Source: Betaproteobacteria bacterium (GTDB lineage Bacteria; Pseudomonadota; Gammaproteobacteria; Burkholderiales; Ferrovaceae). From it: a stretch of DNA of 10,794 bases. The translations under genes and the position numbers were made by a program. The notes below the pieces were generated by a model. It saw only the letters and a list, made by a program, of their open reading frames with translations. It was not told the DNA's origin and searched no databases. The DNA lies in assembly GCA_028870615.1 (NCBI GenBank), contig JAGWPH010000279.1, positions 1 to 10,794 on the forward strand, written 5' to 3'. This document shows positions 8,219 through 10,794 of the stretch, one piece after another (position 1 is the first letter of the stretch; each line of letters opens with the position of its first letter).

Positions 8219-9349
8219 ATGCAGTTGCACCCTTCAGACAGAGTTGATACTGTCGAGCTCATGACTGAACCCTCCGGCCCGGCGCTTTGGTATCGCACCT
8301 TTAGCGAACGCTCTGACTTCGAACCTGATGCCGCGCAATTGCGGGTCATAGAACGTCTGCAGGCGTTATATGAAGATTTGATGGCATTCAAGCGCTACCG
8401 TCAGACACTCCTGGCGCGTACTTTTGGTAGCCGTGAGCCTCCGCGCGGCGTGTATCTGTATGGTGGGGTCGGGCGCGGCAAGAGCGCCATGATGGATGGT
8501 TTTTTTTCCACGCTACCTTACCGCCGCAAACGGCGTGTGCATTTTCATGAATTCATGGCCAGTGTGCATGAACACATGCGTCGGATCCACAATCAGGAAG
8601 ATCCCCTGAAGATGGTCGCTGCAGAAATAGCTGTGCAGACCCGGGTCCTATGCTTTGACGAATTCCATGTCAGCGACATTGCCGATGCCATGATCCTGCA
8701 CCGGCTGTTTGAAAACATGGTTAATTGGGGCGTGGTCCTGGTTATTACCTCCAACTACGCCCCCGATGCACTCTATGCCGATGGACTCCAGCGCGACCGG
8801 TTTCTGCCCGCCATCGAACTCATCAAGGAGCGCCTGGAAGTGCTGGAGGTTCACGGGGACCTGGATCATCGTATGCGAGAAATGGAACACCTGGACACCT
8901 ACTTTTACCCGCTTAACATCGAGAGTTTTGAGGCCATGCAGGAAGCATTTCGTGCGTACTGCCCGAAACCGTCTTCTGTCAAGGATATCGAGATCATGGA
9001 TCGTCGCCTCCCTGTGTTGGGCATTGGCCCGGGCGTGATCTGGTTTGATTTTGAAACTCTTTGCGGAAGTGCGCGCTCGCAACGCGATTACCTGATGCTG
9101 GCCGAACGGTTTTATGTGGTTCTTCTGTCCGGTATCCCGGTCCTGACCCCGCGTCAACGCGATGCTGCGCGGCGCCTGATCTGGCTGGTGGATATTCTGT
9201 ACGATCAGCGTATTAAACTGCTGATATCGGCAGAAATGCCTCTGGAAAAGCTCTGTCCTGAAGGGGAACCCGGCGGCGAGTTCAGCCGGACTGTGAGCCG
9301 GCTCCAGGAAATGCAGACTGCCGAGTATCAATCTACCCTAAAAAGTTAA
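8219..9349 (+). CDS. zapE: Cell division protein ZapE (AFG1-like P-loop ATPase)
   Basis: This is a 376-residue AFG1/ZapE-family ATPase. In E. coli ZapE associates with the Z-ring during constriction, and the mitochondrial relative AFG1/LACE1 is linked to respiratory-complex quality control. The Walker A motif is GGVGRGKS (82-89) within RGVYLYGGVGRGKSAMMD. HFHEFM (108-113) follows. Walker B is VLCFDEFHVSDIADAMIL (143-160) with Asp147 and Glu148. The sensor-like ITSNYAPD (176-183), arginine-bearing GLQRDRFLPAIELIKERL (189-206), LCGSARSQRDYL and RTVSRLQEMQTAEY near the end are all family hallmarks. No signal peptide or membrane segment is evident. The start is uncertain: ATG 8219 and ATG 8261 (362 residues) both lack a good ribosome binding site, and homolog length slightly favours 8261. 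An eight-T run at 8500-8507 lies just after the P-loop. The gene ends with tandem TAA TAA. Confidence 0.94.
   Translation: MQLHPSDRVDTVELMTEPSGPALWYRTFSERSDFEPDAAQLRVIERLQALYEDLMAFKRYRQTLLARTFGSREPPRGVYLYGGVGRGKSAMMDGFFSTLPYRRKRRVHFHEFMASVHEHMRRIHNQEDPLKMVAAEIAVQTRVLCFDEFHVSDIADAMILHRLFENMVNWGVVLVITSNYAPDALYADGLQRDRFLPAIELIKERLEVLEVHGDLDHRMREMEHLDTYFYPLNIESFEAMQEAFRAYCPKPSSVKDIEIMDRRLPVLGIGPGVIWFDFETLCGSARSQRDYLMLAERFYVVLLSGIPVLTPRQRDAARRLIWLVDILYDQRIKLLISAEMPLEKLCPEGEPGGEFSRTVSRLQEMQTAEYQSTLKS
8500..8507 (+). repeat. T8 homopolymer in the zapE coding region
   Basis: GGT TTT TTT TCC holds eight consecutive T bases, the longest single-base run I noticed in the window, immediately after the Walker A block. 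Gain of one T would bring TGA at 8548-8550 into frame, and loss of one T would bring TGA at 8607-8609 into frame. Either would truncate ZapE before Walker B. Confidence 0.9.
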
Positions 9350-9352
9350 TAA

Positions 9353-9362
9353 CGGAGCTCCG
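9353..9362 (+). repeat. Perfect 10-base palindrome between zapE and acuI
   Basis: CGGAGCTCCG is self-complementary and sits just after the tandem zapE stops, about 30 bases before acuI. It has no loop and no following T-run, so it is not a terminator. It could be a small operator half-site or chance. Confidence 0.35.
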
Positions 9363-9393
9363 ACACATAGGGGCAGCAATCGGGAGAACTAAC

Positions 9394-10380
9394 ATGTCGT
9401 TCAAGGCGTACCGGGTGGATTCGGTGGAAGGCCGTGTTTCTGGAAAAATCGTTACCCTGGAGATAAATGATCTTCCTCCTGGTGACGTATTGATCAGGGC
9501 AGAATATTCCAGTGTCAATTACAAGGATGCGTTAGCGGCCACAGGTGCAGGAAAAATCATGCGATGCATGCCGCTCATCGGAGGGATCGACGTTGCGGGG
9601 GCAGTGGCGGAGTCTACCGATGCGCGGTTCAAACCCGGGGATCCCGTCCTGGTGACGGGCTACGATCTGGGTGTGGCACATGACGGGGGGTATGCCCGCT
9701 ATGTGCGCGTGCCGGCGGACTGGGTTATTCATCGTCCGACGGGTATGGACGCGCGGGAAGCCTTGGCTATAGGCACAGCCGGGTTTACAGCTGCCTTGTC
9801 AGTGGTCCGGTTGGAACAGAATGGACTTAGGCCTGAAAATGGTGCGGTGGTCGTGACGGGTGCGACGGGTGGTGTGGGTAGCCTGGCCGTGGAGTTTTTA
9901 GCCGGCCTGGGTTATGCAGTGGTGGCCGTGACAGGAAAAGCTGATCAGATTGATTACCTCAAAGGACTGGGGGCACGCGACGTTATCCTGCGTACCACGC
10001 TTGACATGGGTACGCGCCCTTTGGAAAAACCTCTGTGGGCCGGCGCGGTGGATCCGGTAGGAGGCGCCATGTTGGCGTGGCTTACGCGCACCACGCAGCA
10101 GCATGGATCGATCGCGAGCTCCGGCCTGACGGGGGGCATTGAACTTCATACCACCGTCATGCCATTCATTTTGCGCGGAATCAACCTGCTCGGTATCGAT
10201 TCGGTGCTCTGTCCGATGCCGCTGCGCCAGGAAGTCTGGCACCGCCTGATTACGGACCTGCGCCCACGGCACTGGAACGCCATTATTCATGAAGTGGCGC
10301 TGGAACAACTCGATGGCGTGTTCGTAAAACTGATGAATGGAGAAGGTGCAGGAAGAACCATTGTTAAATTGACGGACTGA
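9394..10380 (+). CDS. acuI: Acrylyl-CoA reductase, AcuI/YhdH-type MDR oxidoreductase
   Basis: This 328-residue zinc-free medium-chain dehydrogenase/reductase belongs to the YhdH/YhfP/AcuI family, whose characterised members reduce acrylyl-CoA to propionyl-CoA with NADPH. The N-terminal GroES-like domain shows [13 protein letters not shown] (39-51), [12 protein letters not shown] (60-71) and [15 protein letters not shown] (79-93). The Rossmann domain has [20 protein letters not shown] (154-173), then AVDPVGG (218-224) and ASSGLTGG (241-248). [11 protein letters not shown] near the end is the family finish. No cysteine cluster for structural zinc is present. A GGGAG ribosome binding site at 9382-9386 lies seven bases before the ATG. 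The next gene, prpE, also yields propionyl-CoA, which supports the acrylyl-CoA assignment over an unspecific quinone reductase. The exact substrate is inferred from family and context. Confidence 0.85.
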   Translation: MSFKAYRVDSVEGRVSGKIVTLEINDLPPGDVLIRAEYSSVNYKDALAATGAGKIMRCMPLIGGIDVAGAVAESTDARFKPGDPVLVTGYDLGVAHDGGYARYVRVPADWVIHRPTGMDAREALAIGTAGFTAALSVVRLEQNGLRPENGAVVVTGATGGVGSLAVEFLAGLGYAVVAVTGKADQIDYLKGLGARDVILRTTLDMGTRPLEKPLWAGAVDPVGGAMLAWLTRTTQQHGSIASSGLTGGIELHTTVMPFILRGINLLGIDSVLCPMPLRQEVWHRLITDLRPRHWNAIIHEVALEQLDGVFVKLMNGEGAGRTIVKLTD

Positions 10381-10430
10381 ATTGTCGCGCCAGTCCTCGG
10401 CTCATAATAACCCATAGAGAAAGGTACATC

Positions 10431-10794
10431 ATGACGGGAGAAATACAGAAGCGTTTTCATGCGCGCTCGATAGAAGACCCCGATGGATTCTGGAGAGAGC
10501 AGGCTGAACTGATTCATTGGGACAAGCCATTCGAACAGGTGCTGGATTATTCCCGACCCCCCTTTGCCCGCTGGTTTGTCGGAGGTAAAACAAATCTATG
10601 CCATAACGCCGTTGATCGCCATCTCGCAGACCGGGCAGATCAAAATGCCGTGGTCTACATTTCCACCGAAACCGGACTTGAAAAAAATTATACTTTCCGG
10701 GAACTCCACGTTGAAGTTAATCGCTTTGCTGCCGTACTGAAAAAGTTGGGTGTAGGCAAAGGGGATCGCGTCATCATCTACATGCCGATGATTC
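10431..10794 (+). CDS. prpE: Propionyl-CoA synthetase PrpE (5' part, cut by window edge)
   Basis: An open frame runs from the ATG to the right edge with no stop: 121 complete codons of a family usually about 630 residues long. PrpE is an AMP-forming acyl-CoA synthetase that activates propionate, and in some bacteria acrylate or 3-hydroxypropionate, to the CoA thioester. The N-terminal acetyl-CoA-synthetase domain is visible: [15 protein letters not shown] (20-34), then [19 protein letters not shown] (41-59), [18 protein letters not shown] (61-78), [14 protein letters not shown] (87-100) and [15 protein letters not shown] (107-121). The [10 protein letters not shown] and [11 protein letters not shown] forms are PrpE-like, whereas acetyl-CoA synthetase has a different sequence at these positions. 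The ATP-binding, CoA and catalytic lysine motifs lie beyond the window. AGAGAAAGG (10416-10424) is a good ribosome binding site six bases upstream. Confidence 0.92.
   Translation, partial: MTGEIQKRFHARSIEDPDGFWREQAELIHWDKPFEQVLDYSRPPFARWFVGGKTNLCHNAVDRHLADRADQNAVVYISTETGLEKNYTFRELHVEVNRFAAVLKKLGVGKGDRVIIYMPMI

Noticed and set aside
10374..10396. Inverted repeat GGACTG ... CAGTCC over the acuI stop codon as a terminator
   Set aside because: Only a 6-bp stem with an 11-base loop and no T-run after it. It does not meet the pattern of an intrinsic terminator.
10382..10410. Promoter for prpE (TTGTCG, 17 bases, TAATAA; or CATAAT at 10403-10408)
   Set aside because: The 17-spaced pair matches consensus at only 4 of 6 and 3 of 6 positions. 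The better -10 (CATAAT) leaves only a 15-base spacer. Too weak to call by eye.

Overview
This is a gene-dense segment of a bacterial chromosome with every supported gene on the + strand. The order sdhA-sdhB-sdhE-gltA-odhA(sucA)-odhB(sucB)-lpd-zapE is, from general knowledge, the arrangement typical of Betaproteobacteria. The protein variants fit a Gram-negative proteobacterium: type II citrate synthase with the NADH-site residues, an E. coli-like complex II iron-sulfur subunit, and a beta-type ZapE with its GVYLYGGVGRGKS P-loop. Base composition looks moderately GC-rich by eye. I cannot name the genus.

Layout. Bases 1-346 are the 3' end of sdhA. Bases 363-1310 hold sdhB and the flavinylation factor sdhE. 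Bases 1355-2650 are gltA. Bases 2693-8206 are the complete 2-oxoglutarate dehydrogenase complex: E1 sucA, E2 sucB and E3 lpdA. Bases 8219-9349 are zapE, an AFG1-like ATPase. Bases 9394-10380 are an acuI/YhdH-type acrylyl-CoA reductase. From 10431 to the window edge is the 5' part of prpE, propionyl-CoA synthetase. The gaps between genes range from 6 to 50 bases. None contains a convincing terminator or a strong promoter, so the genes look like one long transcription unit or a few overlapping ones. No stretch of 300 bases lacks a gene.

Function. GltA makes citrate, the OGDH complex turns 2-oxoglutarate into succinyl-CoA, and SdhAB with SdhE-dependent FAD attachment oxidises succinate into the quinone pool. 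This is the carbon-entry and oxidative half of the TCA cycle, minus aconitase, isocitrate dehydrogenase and succinyl-CoA synthetase. The last two genes both make propionyl-CoA, one from acrylyl-CoA and one from propionate. They look like a C3-acid module attached to the TCA cluster, whose carbon could re-enter as succinate through a methylcitrate or methylmalonyl route not seen here.

I find no mobile element, tRNA, rRNA, CRISPR array, pseudogene or phage gene. The window is mainly conserved central metabolism, and I do not see a new system. The points most worth a second look are the acuI-prpE pair, a T8 tract just after the zapE P-loop, a His-to-Gln change in a conserved SdhA motif, the linkage of zapE to the OGDH genes, and a strong hairpin inside sucB.
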